A stretch of DNA of 64,000 nucleotides from Kocuria sp. TGY1127_2 (GTDB lineage Bacteria > Actinomycetota > Actinomycetes > Actinomycetales > Micrococcaceae): assembly GCF_013394385.1 (NCBI RefSeq), contig NZ_AP022834.1, positions 992,001 through 1,056,000 on the forward strand. Reading direction: 5' to 3'. A program made the position numbers and the translations under genes. Numbering within the stretch: the stretch's first letter is position 1; each line of letters opens with the position of its first letter. Below the pieces are notes generated by a model. It was not told where the DNA came from. It saw only the letters and a program-made list of their open reading frames with translations, and made no database searches. Shown one piece after another: positions 45,793-57,300 of this stretch.

Positions 45793-46763
45793 CCAAGGTG
45801 CTCGTAGGAACGCGAGCCTCGGCGCTCGCGACGACCCAATCCCAGCACGTCGCGGACATGCTGGTGGATGCCGGCGTGAATGCCGAGCTCAAAACGGTCA
45901 CGACGACCGGCGACGTCATCTCTGGTCCCCTCGCACAGTTGGGCGGAACCGGGGTCTTCGCCGCGGCCCTGCGCCAGGAACTTCTGGGCGGAGCCGTGGA
46001 CGTGGCGGTTCATTCGCTCAAGGATCTTCCGACCAAGGATCTCTTCGACGGAAAGCTGTCTCTGATCTATCCTCCCCGTGGAGATTCCAGGGACGTCCTG
46101 GTTGGTCGGGACGGAATGACTTTGGACGAATTGCCGGAAGGGGCAACCATCGGTACCGGCTCTCCCCGGAGAGCCGCACAGGTTCGAGCGCTTCGGCCAG
46201 ACTGCGTCGTGACGGACATTCGAGGCAACGTCGGAACCCGATTGTCCCGCGTGCGCGGGTTGGAACATTATGCTTCCAAGGACAAGGGCGTCGGACGCGG
46301 GACCCATGGTGACCTCGACGCGGTCGTGCTCGCGGCCGCCGGATTGGCCCGTCTGGGTCTCAGCGAGGTCGTAACGGAGTTCCTGGACCCCACGAGATTT
46401 CTGCCCGCCGCGGGGCAGGGGTGCCTCGCGGTCGAATACCGTACCCATGAGACCGCTCCGCAGATCATGGCGGGCCTCGCCAAGATCGATGATTCCCAGA
46501 CCAGGATTGCGGTTCTGGCCGAACGGTCGCTGCTGTTCCGGCTCGAGGCCGGATGCGCGGCTCCCGTCGGCGCTCATGCTCAGATCACCGACGGGAAGCT
46601 TCGCCTGGACGCCGTCGTCGCTCATCCGAGTGGCACGGAAACTCTCCGTGAGCACATGAGCGCCGAGGCGGACGACGAAGCGGCAATTCATCTGGGTACC
46701 AAGGTGGCCGAACTCCTGCTGGAGCGCGGGGCGGATCGATTCACCGAGTTGACGATCGATTGA
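45789..46763 (+). CDS. hemC: hydroxymethylbilane synthase (porphobilinogen deaminase)
   Basis: 324-residue enzyme that polymerises four porphobilinogens. The dipyrromethane-cofactor Cys is in RLEAGCAAPVGAHA. Also VGTRASALATTQSQ, VHSLKDLPT, TGSPRRAAQ, DIRGNVGTRL and the PAAGQGCLAVE motif. ATG 45789 overlaps the hemH stop by 4 bases; the frame is open far upstream but only as a shadow of hemH. Confidence 0.96.
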   Translation: MTKVLVGTRASALATTQSQHVADMLVDAGVNAELKTVTTTGDVISGPLAQLGGTGVFAAALRQELLGGAVDVAVHSLKDLPTKDLFDGKLSLIYPPRGDSRDVLVGRDGMTLDELPEGATIGTGSPRRAAQVRALRPDCVVTDIRGNVGTRLSRVRGLEHYASKDKGVGRGTHGDLDAVVLAAAGLARLGLSEVVTEFLDPTRFLPAAGQGCLAVEYRTHETAPQIMAGLAKIDDSQTRIAVLAERSLLFRLEAGCAAPVGAHAQITDGKLRLDAVVAHPSGTETLREHMSAEADDEAAIHLGTKVAELLLERGADRFTELTID

Positions 46764-47644
46764 CGGTGGAAGCCTCTCCGACGGGGGCGACCGCGTCCCC
46801 TCGCCCCCGGGTGCTCGTGACCCGGGGGCCTGAGCGGTCGAGCGAACTGATTGTTCAGTTGCGGCGTCGTGGTCTGGAACCTGTCCTGAGCCCGCTGTCC
46901 GAAGCAGAGTTGGTGGGCGGAAAAGAAGCCCAGCACGTGGTGGATGCGTTGCATCAGGAGTCATACGACGTCGTTACTTTCACGAGTGCCAATGGCGTGT
47001 GGGCCGTTCGAGCATTGCTGGAAGCTCACGGTTTGAGGACGGTTTCGTCAATCTTGGCATCGGCGAGAATCTGGTGCGTCGGTGAGGCCACACGGCGTGC
47101 CGCTCAGGACGCCGGGTTGGCTCCGGTGGAACCTCCTGAGGAGAACAGCGCCATGGGAATGTTGGCGGCCTGGACGGACGTTATGGGTTCTGAAGAGGGA
47201 CAAAAGGTACTCTGCGTGCACGGCAGACCCGCCAGGGCGGAGCTTGCCAACGGATTGCGTGAACGTGGCCTGCGGGTCAGTGAAGCCGTGGTCTACGAGC
47301 GCGTGCCGTATCCTGCCGATCGCCCCCTTGTCGCCCCGAGGCCGGACTCGGCAATGTCAGCAACCGTCCTCGATCGCCAAGCCACAATGAAGCAACTTCG
47401 GGACGAGGCAGATTCGGCTCTCTCAGCGATCGTGGCAACCTCGCCCCGCCTGATCCAGACCCTCGACGACCTCGGCCCGGTTAAGGTCCCGGTCATTTGC
47501 ATCGGTAGGACCACCGAGCGGGCAGCTCAGGATCTGCACCTCGAAACGTTCCGGTCCGAGAGCCCGGGCGCGGAGGATCTGGCCGAGGCCGTGATTCGGG
47601 CCTTGGGCAGGGACACGAATAGTCCTCGAAAACTTAAGAATTGA
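46760..47644 (+). CDS. hemD: uroporphyrinogen-III synthase
   Basis: 294-residue enzyme cyclising hydroxymethylbilane to uroporphyrinogen III. It is a divergent family, but RVLVTRGPERSSELIVQLRR, VTFTSANGVWAVRALL, VLCVHGRPARAELANGLRER and PVICIGRTTERAAQDL fit. Position between hemC and hemB supports it. I list TTG 46760, which overlaps the hemC stop (TTGA); GTG 46766 is equally possible. The C-terminus overlaps hemB by 4 bases. Confidence 0.9.
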   Translation: MTVEASPTGATASPRPRVLVTRGPERSSELIVQLRRRGLEPVLSPLSEAELVGGKEAQHVVDALHQESYDVVTFTSANGVWAVRALLEAHGLRTVSSILASARIWCVGEATRRAAQDAGLAPVEPPEENSAMGMLAAWTDVMGSEEGQKVLCVHGRPARAELANGLRERGLRVSEAVVYERVPYPADRPLVAPRPDSAMSATVLDRQATMKQLRDEADSALSAIVATSPRLIQTLDDLGPVKVPVICIGRTTERAAQDLHLETFRSESPGAEDLAEAVIRALGRDTNSPRKLKN

Positions 47645-48693
47645 CGACGAAAGAAGTGGTGACCGTGAGGGAAAACAACGCACGTCAGGAACTTGACCTG
47701 ACCCGCAGGCCGCGTCGACTCCGTACAAATCCCGCGATGCGTGACATTGTGGCCGAGGCCAGACTCCATCCGGAGGATCTCATCCAGGTCTTGTTCGTCC
47801 GGGATGGCATCGACGGGCCGGTCGAGATCAGCTCGATGCCGGGTCAGTACCAGCACACTGTCGAATCTCTCATCGAAGCCGTCCGCCAGGCCGAGAGAGC
47901 CGGCGTCAAATGCATCGACCTCTTCGGAGTGCCGAAGGACGAGGACAAAGATGCCGAGGGCTCCGTCGCGTGGGATCCCGAAGGAATCCTCAATCGTGGC
48001 ATCCGTGCCGTGCGCCGGGAATTCGGCAATCGGGTCGTGATCATGGCCGATACGTGCCTTGACGAATTCACGGACCACGGGCACTGCGGGCCGCTGACCG
48101 AAGACGGCGCCGGCGACGTCATAGTGGACAACGATCGCAGCGTCGAACTGTACGAACGCATGGCGGTCGCTCAAGCCGAGGCAGGAGCGCACGTCGTGAG
48201 CCCGTCCGGCATGATGGACGGGCAGATCGCGGGTATCCGTGAGGCCTTGGACGACAAGGGGTTCCACGATGTTTCGATCATGGCCTACTCGGCCAAATAT
48301 GCGTCTGCATTCTTCGGACCCTTCCGGGATGCCGTGGGCTCCTCGCTCCAAGGGGATCGGAAGACCTATCAGCAAGACCCGGCGAATCGTCGCGAGTCGA
48401 TCCTGGAAACTCAGCTTGATCTCGAAGAAGGCGCCGACATGGTCATGGTCAAGCCGGCGATGGCGTATCTCGACGTCGTTCGAGAGGTCGCCGATTTCTC
48501 GACCGTTCCCGTAGCCGTCTACCAGGTCTCGGGGGAATACGCGATGATCGAAGCTGCGGCGGCCAATGGTTGGGTAGATCGTGAGCGCATCGTTCTGGAA
48601 GCCCTGACGGGTATGCGGCGTGCCGGGGCCGATCTGATTTTCACCTATTACGCGACCGAGGTCGCCCAATGGCTGGCGCAGGGAAAACGGTAG
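47641..48693 (+). CDS. hemB: delta-aminolevulinic acid dehydratase (porphobilinogen synthase)
   Basis: 350-residue enzyme condensing two aminolevulinates to porphobilinogen. Active-site lysines lie in [15 protein letters not shown] and [11 protein letters not shown]. The metal region reads [14 protein letters not shown], lacking the three-Cys zinc site and so of the Mg-dependent kind. TTG 47641 overlaps the hemD stop (TTGA); an in-frame GTG at 47659 could also serve. Confidence 0.95.
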   Translation: MTTKEVVTVRENNARQELDLTRRPRRLRTNPAMRDIVAEARLHPEDLIQVLFVRDGIDGPVEISSMPGQYQHTVESLIEAVRQAERAGVKCIDLFGVPKDEDKDAEGSVAWDPEGILNRGIRAVRREFGNRVVIMADTCLDEFTDHGHCGPLTEDGAGDVIVDNDRSVELYERMAVAQAEAGAHVVSPSGMMDGQIAGIREALDDKGFHDVSIMAYSAKYASAFFGPFRDAVGSSLQGDRKTYQQDPANRRESILETQLDLEEGADMVMVKPAMAYLDVVREVADFSTVPVAVYQVSGEYAMIEAAAANGWVDRERIVLEALTGMRRAGADLIFTYYATEVAQWLAQGKR

Positions 48694-48737
48694 AAAAGCA
48701 CTGGCAACTGGATCATCACACACATCAGGAGGACATC

Positions 48738-50075
48738 TTGACCGTATCCGAGGAACTCTTCGACCGTTCGCAGAAAGTCATACCCGGAGGCGTCAATTCT
48801 CCGGTTCGCGCATTCAATTCGGTCGGGGGCACCCCACCGTTCATCGTTGATGCCGAGGGGCCCTACGTGAAGGACGCGGACGGAAAAGAGTACGTCGACC
48901 TGGTCGGTTCGTGGGGTCCAGCCCTTCTGGGGCACCGACATGAGGCCGTCATCGAGGCGGTGCACGCAGCCGTTGATCACGGTCTGTCCTTCGGCGCGTC
49001 CACGGTGGGGGAAACCGAGCTGGCCGAAACGGTAGTCGACCGGATTAATCGTTCGGCGACTAAGGGCTCGGCCATCGAACAGATTCGTTTGGTCTCCACG
49101 GGTACCGAGGCGACCATGACTTCGATCCGTTTGGCGCGTGGGTACACGGGACGCGACAAGATCATCAAGTTCGCCGGGTGTTATCACGGTCACGTGGATG
49201 CTCTGCTGTCCGAAGCCGGATCCGGAGTCGCGACGCTTTCCCTCCCCGGATCTGCAGGGGTGACCGAAGCGACCACGGCCGAAACTATCGTGGTCCCTTA
49301 CAACGACCTCGATGCAGTCCGCACCGCATTCGACAAGTACGAGGGCGAGATTGCGGCCGTTATCACCGAGGCTGCCCCGTGCAATATGGGCGTGGTGACG
49401 CCCGCGGAGGGGTTCAACTCTGGTCTGCGGGATCTGACGCGTGAACACGGTGCCCTGATGATCTTCGATGAGGTGCTCACCGGCTTCCGGGCGTCCTCGG
49501 CGGGATACTGGGGGCTGACTTCGGAAAGCGAAGGCGGTTGGGCTCCTGATATTTTCACGTTCGGCAAGGTCATCGGTGGGGGCATGCCCATTGCTGCATT
49601 GGGCGGGCGCCGCGAGATCATGGAGTATCTCTCGCCGACCGGTCCCGTTTACCAGGCGGGAACTCTTTCCGGCAATCCGCTGTCGGTTGCCGCGGGAATC
49701 GCGACCCTTCGAAATGCTACGGGTCAGGTCTACTCGACGATTGATCGAGTTTCGTTGCAGCTCCAGCGGGAAATTACCTCGGCCTTGAACGCAGAAGGCG
49801 TGGAGCATTCGATCCAGACCGCGGGCAATATCTTCTCCGTGGCATTCGGAACCGGATCTCAGGGCGTTCGGAACTACGAGGACATCAAGGCCTCGGAATC
49901 GTACCGCTACGGACCGTTCTTCCATTCGATGCTGGAATCCGGGGTCTATCTGGCTCCGTCGCCGTTCGAGGCATGGTTCCTGTCCGCTTCCCACGATGAC
50001 GTCGCGATGGATCACATCGTATCGGCCCTGCCAGCCGCAGCTCGAGCGGCCGCAAACGCAGAAGAACCCCGCTAG
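48738..50075 (+). CDS. hemL: glutamate-1-semialdehyde 2,1-aminomutase
   Basis: 445-residue PLP enzyme making 5-aminolevulinate from glutamate-1-semialdehyde, the step after HemA. The PLP lysine is in [34 protein letters not shown] and [20 protein letters not shown] are typical. TTG 48738 is chosen because AGGAGG (48727-48732) precedes it at ideal distance; the frame from 48669 is a shadow of hemB's end. Last gene of the heme operon. Its TAG is shared with the convergent exonuclease gene in CTAG (50072-50075). Confidence 0.95.
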   Translation: MTVSEELFDRSQKVIPGGVNSPVRAFNSVGGTPPFIVDAEGPYVKDADGKEYVDLVGSWGPALLGHRHEAVIEAVHAAVDHGLSFGASTVGETELAETVVDRINRSATKGSAIEQIRLVSTGTEATMTSIRLARGYTGRDKIIKFAGCYHGHVDALLSEAGSGVATLSLPGSAGVTEATTAETIVVPYNDLDAVRTAFDKYEGEIAAVITEAAPCNMGVVTPAEGFNSGLRDLTREHGALMIFDEVLTGFRASSAGYWGLTSESEGGWAPDIFTFGKVIGGGMPIAALGGRREIMEYLSPTGPVYQAGTLSGNPLSVAAGIATLRNATGQVYSTIDRVSLQLQREITSALNAEGVEHSIQTAGNIFSVAFGTGSQGVRNYEDIKASESYRYGPFFHSMLESGVYLAPSPFEAWFLSASHDDVAMDHIVSALPAAARAAANAEEPR

Positions 50076-50794
50076 GGGCGCTCGGACTCGGCCTGTATCG
50101 GCCAGTCTCCATTGACTTTGGAGTTTTTGCCGATCTTGTCGAAATACGCCTGAAGATCGGCCGCTTGTTCTTTGGCCCACGTGACTTGAAGATCATGGAG
50201 TTCCCCGGCTGGCATGTCCAGCTGGGGATACTTCTGGGTCATGGCTGTTGCCAAACGCTCGGTCGCCAAGCAGTCTGCTGCCGACGTATGAGCATTCTCG
50301 AGCACTACGCCGTACTCCTGAGTGAGATTCGTCAGGGTGCGCTTGCCTTTGTGGTACTTGTCGACCTTCTTGTTGAAGACGAGAGGATCCAGAACAGGGT
50401 AGGGGACCAAATCCGGCAACTCGAGCCGATGCAATTCCCGGGCGAGGACGGTGAAGTCGTAGACCGCGTTGAACGCAAATATCGGCACGCCGTCGGAGAA
50501 GAGCCCGCCGATCGCCGAGGCCAGTTCGTAGACGACCTGTTTGAGCGGGGCTCCGTGTTCTTGGGCATATTCGGTGGAAATCCCGTGGACGGCCGCGGCT
50601 TCTTCCGGGATGGGCACTCCGGGGTCGGCAAGCCATTCACCGTGGCGAAGCACTTCGCCGTCCGGGGCCACGAGGATGAGCGATGCCGTAACAATTCGCG
50701 CGGTGCGCGGATTGGGTCCTGTGGTTTCCAGATCGAAGGTGGCTCGGGGCCCTTGCGTCCAGGGAGGCGTTTCGACACGTGCATCGCTCGTCAT
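50072..50794 (-). CDS. DnaQ-like 3'-5' exonuclease
   Basis: 240-residue DEDD exonuclease of the DnaQ/epsilon group, possibly proofreading or RNA/DNA trimming. Exo I is [16 protein letters not shown] (DxE), Exo II lies near [18 protein letters not shown], and Exo III is [13 protein letters not shown] with the catalytic His and Asp. No polymerase or other domain is attached. ATG 50794 (MTSDARV) has GGTGGAG upstream; 50818 is an alternative. Divergent from adnA, whose start is about 230 bases away. Confidence 0.85.
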   Translation of the reverse strand: MTSDARVETPPWTQGPRATFDLETTGPNPRTARIVTASLILVAPDGEVLRHGEWLADPGVPIPEEAAAVHGISTEYAQEHGAPLKQVVYELASAIGGLFSDGVPIFAFNAVYDFTVLARELHRLELPDLVPYPVLDPLVFNKKVDKYHKGKRTLTNLTQEYGVVLENAHTSAADCLATERLATAMTQKYPQLDMPAGELHDLQVTWAKEQAADLQAYFDKIGKNSKVNGDWPIQAESERP

Positions 50795-51020
50795 GGACTC
50801 CACCGTACCCGGATTCATAGGTGACTCGCGCGTACTGCCGAGCCGAACGTGTTTGCAGATCCCGGGCGCTTGCCTGGGAACCGGATAGCCCGGACACATC
50901 GTGCCGAGGTGTTTGCTCGAGGTAGTGGATTGGTCGGAAACTGGTGGTTGCCTTCTGCAACATGTAGTCGACGTCGACGAATCGCCTTAACTTGTCAGTG
51001 GCTCGTGGTGAGATTGGTAC

Positions 51021-54000
51021 ATGAGCCCCAAGAATCCTCTCGCGAGCCGTCTCCCGTCCCGGTCTCATGGCGCCACTTTGGTCCTGGGCGCGCCAGGAAC
51101 CGGCAAGACCAGCAGCCTGATTGAATGTGCATTCGATCATGTGGGTGGCGGCGAGGCGGAGGGCGCATCGGCGGAGGAGATTCTGCTCCTTGCTCCCACG
51201 CGTACCCTTGCGGATCAGTTGCGCGATGGATTCTCCCAAAAGTTGTCCGCGACCATTTCCACGCCACCGGCAAGGGCTTGGCATTCTTACGCATTCGACA
51301 TCCTGCGGCGGGCGCACGCGGAAGGACTGCTGGAAGGGGTGGACTTCGAGCCTCGGTTGCTCACCGGACCGGAACAAGACGTTCTGATCGGAGAGATGTT
51401 GCTGGCCCACTCGAACGGCCTAGGAAAACAGCCACAGTGGCCCGAGGAGCTGAAGGAAGCTCTGGAAACGCGAGGATTCCGCCGCGAAATCCGCGAGTTC
51501 CTGGACCGTTGCGCAGAATTCGATCTCAGCCCGGAACGGGTCCGCGAGTTGGGGAATGCACTGAACCACCCGGAGTGGGTTGCCGCCTCGGACTTTCGCG
51601 TGGAATACGAACAACTGAGGCGGCTGAGGATGCCGCAGGCCTACGACCCCTCGGCACTGATCCACCAGGCCGCTAACTTCCTCGAGAGCAACCCCGAGTT
51701 CTTGGCCAAAGAACATGAGCGCTTGCGTCTGATCCTGGTCGATGACCTCCAGGAGGCTACGCCGGCCATCATGAGGCTCCTCGAGTCGATGGCACCGGCG
51801 GCCGCAGTCAACCCGCCCCAACTGGTGATGACTGCTTGCACGGATACCGTGGTCCAGGGATTCCGTGGAGCCAGGCCCGAGGTCTTGGCGGAACTAGGAT
51901 CCCGGCTCAAGGCTTACCCCGAGATCGAAACTCGCCGACTGGATCGACAGCACAGGCTGCCGAGCCCCATAGCGGATTCCGTGCGTCGCGTGAGCGAGAG
52001 AATTCCCGTGGTCGCCAGAGCACGTCACGATCGCTCGCCTGAACCATCGGATGCTGTACTCGAACGATCGACTCGAGCCGAGATCGCGATCCGCCTGACG
52101 GCTTCTGCCCAGCACGAATTGAGGCTAATCTCGCAAGGTATTCTCGAGGAGCACGTGAAAGGCGGTCGTCCGCTCGGGGACATGGCCGTGGTCGTGAGAG
52201 ACGGTACCTCATTGGCGAGGATCAAGCGCCACCTGGAGTCCGACGGAATCCCAGTATCCATCCCGGTAGCCGAGACGCCCTTGCGAGAGGAACCCGCGGT
52301 TCGCCCGTTCCTGGATGCCCTGTGGCTGGCCAGCGGGGAACACGGTCCGGCGGATATTTCCAGGGCACTTTCGCTTCTGACATCGAGGCTTGGTGGGGCC
52401 AGCCCCAATACGGTCAGACGTATCCGTCAGTCGCTGAGAGCAGCAGAATTGAGACGGGGCGGTACTCGTTCGAGCGACGAGCTAATCCTGGAAGTCCTCA
52501 ACGGGAGTGTGGGTCCCTCGGCCCTGACTGCAGCACCTCACCGCAATTCTTCGGATGCTTCTGGAACCCGGACCAACGAGCCTCTTGAGAGGTTGCACTC
52601 CGTGTTGAGCGCCGGCAAGCGGGCCATGGAGGAAAACACATCCACCGCTGAAACCGTGTTGTGGGCACTGTGGGAAACCAGTGGGCTCGCCCAAGAATGG
52701 CTCAGTACATCCAAGGGAACCGGACCTGCCGCCCAGCGCGCGCATCGTGATCTCGATGCTATGCTCGCACTTTTCGAAACTGCTGAGCGTTACGTGGACC
52801 AGCAACCGGGTGCAGGCGCGAGGGAATTCCTGGAATACATCGACAGCCAGGACCTCCCCATGGATACTTTGGCTCCCCGCTCTACGAACCACGCCGCGGT
52901 TGCGCTGGTCACGCCCGCTTCTGCAGCAGGCCGCGAATGGGCCTGGGTGCACGTTGCGTCAGTACAGCAGGGGAGTTGGCCGAACACGACCCTACGCGGC
53001 GGTCTCCTGAGCACACCGGAACTCTCCGACGTCGTACTCCTAGGTGTGGAGCAAGCGGTTCGGGTGACCCGTAGGAACCGGCTGCGAGAAACCCGGTACG
53101 ACGAACTTCGAATGTTCGCGACCGCCATCAGCAGGTGCACGTCGCAGTTGGTCGTCAGCGCGGTCGCGAATGAGGAGGAGGAGGCGAGCGAGTTCCTCGA
53201 CATCCTTGATCCTGTGGCCATGTCGGAAGCGGTCGTGAGCCCAGTCAGGCGCCCTATGACCATGCGAGGTCTGATCGCGGAACTTCGACTTTGGGCGCAA
53301 TCCGCGGACCATCCCGGGCTCGCTTTCCGGGCCGCAGAACAACTCGCGCGGCTTGCTCAAGAGCCACAGTCGTCGGACTCCAGAGGCAACGGGAGCAGGC
53401 GGGGCGAAGAGATGGTGGGCATTCCGGGGGCTCATCCACGGGACTGGTGGGGGCTTGCTCCACTGACCGATGAGAGCGCACCCCTTAATGTCAATGATCC
53501 GGTGCCGGTTTCGCCCTCCAAACTCGAAACCATTCGGCGTTCGCCCCTCGATTGGTTCGTCAGCTCCGCTGGCGGAGAACCGGCAACCGACCTGTCCAGA
53601 TCCGTCGGAAACCTGATCCACGAGATCGCCCAGAACATGCCGGATGCCCCAGGCCATGAACTGGAAGAAGAACTGGAGCGACGGTTCGGGGCGCTGGGCT
53701 TGTCGGATACGTGGGAGACCCGGGTCGTCTACGATCGAGCCGTCACCATGATTCGCAAATTTGCTGCGTATGCGGTGGACTCCCGTGCGTCGCTCGGGCG
53801 GAAACTCGTCGGCGTCGAAGGCGCCTTCGAAGTGCTCGTTCCGGGACCAGCGAGGGATGCCCTGCTCTCCGGAAGAGTGGATCGTCTCGAAATCGATGAA
53901 TTGGGCCGTTATGTCGTGATCGACCTCAAAACGGGCAAGAGCGCTCCGTCGGCCGCGGACGTCACGCAGCATCCGCAGCTTGCCGCGTATCAGGTCGCGC

Positions 54001-54341
54001 TCGAGGCCGGCGCCGGAGCGGTGATGTTCGATCACGGTGAGCCTGCATCTGTCCGAGAAACACCCCTGAGGTTCGACGGTGCCAGTATCACCGAGCTGTC
54101 CGGTGGAGCTGCGCTGGTTCAGCTGGGAACCTCCACCAAGGCGTACAAGGTCCAGTCCCAAGAACCGTTGACAGAACAGGATTACTGGGCTGTTGACCTG
54201 ATCCGAAAATGTGCCGAGCTCGTGGCCCATGAGCGGTTCCAGGCCAGGCACACGGATTCGGCCGGAGGATTCGGCCTCAAATGCCGTCTTCCAGAAATAT
54301 GTCCTTTGTGTTCGTCAGGAAGGCAGGTCACGCAACCGTGA
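51021..54341 (+). CDS. adnA: AdnA-type helicase-nuclease subunit
   Basis: 1106-residue subunit of the AdnAB heterodimer that resects double-strand DNA breaks in actinobacteria. The N-terminal UvrD-like motor has Walker A GAPGTGKTSS (residues 23-32), an altered motif II LILVDDLQEA (DEFQD in canonical motors) and motif VI ISRCTSQLVVSA. The C-terminal PD-(D/E)XK nuclease shows IDLKTGKSAPSAADVTQHPQ and QLAAYQ. Cysteines near the end (KCRLPEICPLCSSGRQ) could hold a metal or Fe-S cluster. The motor of AdnA is known to be the minor one in mycobacteria, fitting the altered motif. Overlaps adnB by 4 bases (GTGA). Confidence 0.9.
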   Translation: MSPKNPLASRLPSRSHGATLVLGAPGTGKTSSLIECAFDHVGGGEAEGASAEEILLLAPTRTLADQLRDGFSQKLSATISTPPARAWHSYAFDILRRAHAEGLLEGVDFEPRLLTGPEQDVLIGEMLLAHSNGLGKQPQWPEELKEALETRGFRREIREFLDRCAEFDLSPERVRELGNALNHPEWVAASDFRVEYEQLRRLRMPQAYDPSALIHQAANFLESNPEFLAKEHERLRLILVDDLQEATPAIMRLLESMAPAAAVNPPQLVMTACTDTVVQGFRGARPEVLAELGSRLKAYPEIETRRLDRQHRLPSPIADSVRRVSERIPVVARARHDRSPEPSDAVLERSTRAEIAIRLTASAQHELRLISQGILEEHVKGGRPLGDMAVVVRDGTSLARIKRHLESDGIPVSIPVAETPLREEPAVRPFLDALWLASGEHGPADISRALSLLTSRLGGASPNTVRRIRQSLRAAELRRGGTRSSDELILEVLNGSVGPSALTAAPHRNSSDASGTRTNEPLERLHSVLSAGKRAMEENTSTAETVLWALWETSGLAQEWLSTSKGTGPAAQRAHRDLDAMLALFETAERYVDQQPGAGAREFLEYIDSQDLPMDTLAPRSTNHAAVALVTPASAAGREWAWVHVASVQQGSWPNTTLRGGLLSTPELSDVVLLGVEQAVRVTRRNRLRETRYDELRMFATAISRCTSQLVVSAVANEEEEASEFLDILDPVAMSEAVVSPVRRPMTMRGLIAELRLWAQSADHPGLAFRAAEQLARLAQEPQSSDSRGNGSRRGEEMVGIPGAHPRDWWGLAPLTDESAPLNVNDPVPVSPSKLETIRRSPLDWFVSSAGGEPATDLSRSVGNLIHEIAQNMPDAPGHELEEELERRFGALGLSDTWETRVVYDRAVTMIRKFAAYAVDSRASLGRKLVGVEGAFEVLVPGPARDALLSGRVDRLEIDELGRYVVIDLKTGKSAPSAADVTQHPQLAAYQVALEAGAGAVMFDHGEPASVRETPLRFDGASITELSGGAALVQLGTSTKAYKVQSQEPLTEQDYWAVDLIRKCAELVAHERFQARHTDSAGGFGLKCRLPEICPLCSSGRQVTQP

Positions 54342-57300
54342 ACCGCACCGAGAATTCAGACCGGATTCGCTACTCGCCGGAAGATATTGCAACGGCTCTC
54401 GGCCACAATCTGCCGACCGAAGAACAATCGAAGATCATCAGCGCAGATTTGTCACCGAGGCTTGTGGTTGCGGGCGCTGGCTCCGGCAAGACCGCAACTA
54501 TGGTCGACCGGGTCGTGTGGTTGGTCGTCAATGGACTGGTCCGACCCGACGAAATCCTCGGAGTCACGTTCACCAAGAAAGCCGCCGGGGAGCTTCGTCA
54601 TCGCATGGCTCAGAGGTTGGCCGCGTTGCGTGAGGAAGGCCTCTACCAACCCGAGGCCGATTCCGACGAGCCTGTTCTCGATCCCACCGTCAGCACCTAC
54701 CACGCTTATGCAAAATCGTTGGTCTCGGAATACGGACTCCGGATCGGCATTGAGAAGGACGCGACCCAGCTCGGACAGGCGCAATGCTTCCAGCTGGTTG
54801 CCCAGATTGTCGAGAACTGGGATGGGGAATTACCGGAGAAGCTCCCGGCGGCGTCGACCCTCATCACCGAAGTGCTTCAACTCTCGGGGGAATGTGCAGA
54901 ACATCTGCGGACCCCGGCAGAAGTCGAGGACTTCTGCCGGCGCAGCTTGTCGTCGTTGAAGAATATGCCGAACAACCACCCCAAGAAACTCAAGAAAGAA
55001 GAGAAACTCCGGGGAACTCTCGTCGAAAAGCTCGAACAAAAACTATTGGTCGCAAGGCTGACGGAGCGGTATCGGCGTATCAAACAAGCTATGCAGGTCA
55101 TGGATTTCGGCGATCTGCTTGCCTACGCCGCAAGCATGGCTCGAGGGATCGATTGCATGGGCAGCGAACAGCGTCAGCTCTATCGCGTGGTACTGCTCGA
55201 CGAATTCCAGGACACGTCCCATGCGCAAATGGTCCTCTTCTCGAGTCTGTTCGGAAACGGACACAGCGTCATGGCCGTGGGAGACCCTAAACAGTCGATC
55301 TACGGTTTCCGAGGAGCCTCGGAAGGGCAGCTCTTCGACTTCTACCGTTACTTCCCCTCGCCCCACCAAGACGCCGACTACTTGTCCGTCGCTTGGAGAA
55401 ACGGAACACGGATACTCGACGCGGCCAATCGGATTGCGCGCCCTCTGTCCGACCAAGGAGAATGGGTCCGCGCAGCTTCATCGGTTCACGTCCCGGACCT
55501 GGTTGCCCGACCTGACGCCCCGGAAGGCCGGCTTATGACCGGAATATGGGGAACGGACCAAGACGAGGCCGAAGCCATCGTTTCGACTATCGCTGCGCAT
55601 CGATCGGACGCTGACCGCGAGGGTCGAGAGGTTCCCAGCTCTGCCGTCCTCTGTCGAGCCCGTCGCCACATGGAGACCATCCGTTTGGAATGCGAACGCC
55701 AATCGGTGCCGTATCAATTGGTTGGCCTGGGAGGGCTTGTTGAAACGCCCGAAGTAACCGACCTCATCGCTGTCCTGCGGGTGTTGTCCGATCCGGCTCG
55801 TTCAGATTCTCTGATGCGTCTCCTGGCAGGAGCGCGCTGGCGGATCGGACCTCGGGATCTCATGGCACTGAATGACTGGGCACACTTCCTTGCCCGTCGA
55901 CGCAAGAGATCCATTCTCACCGGTATTGCGGAGGACCTCGCTACACCGGAAGGTCGCGTTCCAGGGGAAGAGCATCTTGTCGCGGACGACCCACAAGCCG
56001 AGCTGCATGAAGCTTCGCAACGGCTCGAAGATCTCTTGCGCACCGGAGGAGATCAGAGCGAAAATTCGAGCCTGATCGAAGCGATCGAGACCCTTCCCGA
56101 GGCCGGATGGACCTCAGCAGCCGGCCGATCACTGAGTACGGAAGCCAGGCAAAGACTTGTCAGACTTCAGCAAGAGCTGGAGGAACTTCGGGGCTACCTG
56201 GGCGAAGATCTGATGAGCCTGCTGTACCACATTGAGCGCGTCACCATGTTGGACCTGGAACTCGCATCCAAGCCGGGACGTGATGTGCATCAGGCGCGAG
56301 CCAACGTAGATGCCTTTTATCAGGCAGTAGCCGACTATTGCGCGACTGCACCGCGTTTGGCAGCCAGCCTGGACGCCGGCTCCAGCTTCAGCGGGACCTC
56401 CGGGGCAGAGGGTGCCGAGAGCGCCGAACTCAAGGAACATCGGTACACCGTGACCTCGTCGGCGACGGGAGTAACCGCTTTTCTTGCGTGGCTCGAAGCG
56501 GCCATCGCTGAGGAATCCGGTCTGGCCATGCCTGTCCAGCCCTCAGAGTCGTCCGCCGTGCAGATTCTGACCGTCCACGCGGCGAAGGGCCTCGAATGGG
56601 ATGAGGTCTACGTGCAGGGACTCACGGAAGGAGGGTTCCCCTCGGACAAAACCGAATCGTGGTTCTCGGATGTCGGAGCTTTACCCTGGACGCTGCGCGG
56701 AGACACCAAATACCTGCCTGCCTTAGACCTCGGAGCCGGCTCAACCCAAGAGCTCGAGGAGTCCGGACAAGAATTCAGCCAGCACAATCTTGCCAGGCTC
56801 GTCTCCGAGGAACGTCGTCTGGCATATGTGGCAACGACCAGGGCCAGGAGCGTACTCTTCCTCGCGTCGAGTCACTGGAGCGGAACCAAAGCCAAACCCA
56901 ATTCGCTTTCACGATTCGTGGAGGAGATTTCCGAGGAGTTCGATCCGACGTCGCCCGCGATCGAGTGGGTCAACGAGGCTCCGGTGCCCGAGGAGGGAGC
57001 AAAGAACCCACAGGGCGAGCGGATTCATGCGGCTCTATGGCCCTTTGACCCGCTGACGAGGCCCTTCGTCAGCGAATGGGAGTCTGAGGAAGAACTCAAC
57101 GATCTCGCCATGACGGAAGACCACGGTGCAGCGGAGCTGGATCCGGGGCCCGTGGTATCTCGGCGCGTTGACGTCGAGAGAGCCGCGTCGCTGGTTCTGT
57201 CTCACATGGACACGGAATCCGGTACCGAGTCAATGTGGCCCGCTTCCGACGCGTCGCTGAGTCTTCCATCGGACGAGTTGCCGGATCCGACGGATTGGGC

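Noticed and set aside
45726-46964. 412-residue minus-strand frame opposite hemC/hemD
   Set aside because: Antisense to hemC, whose cofactor Cys and signature motifs are complete.
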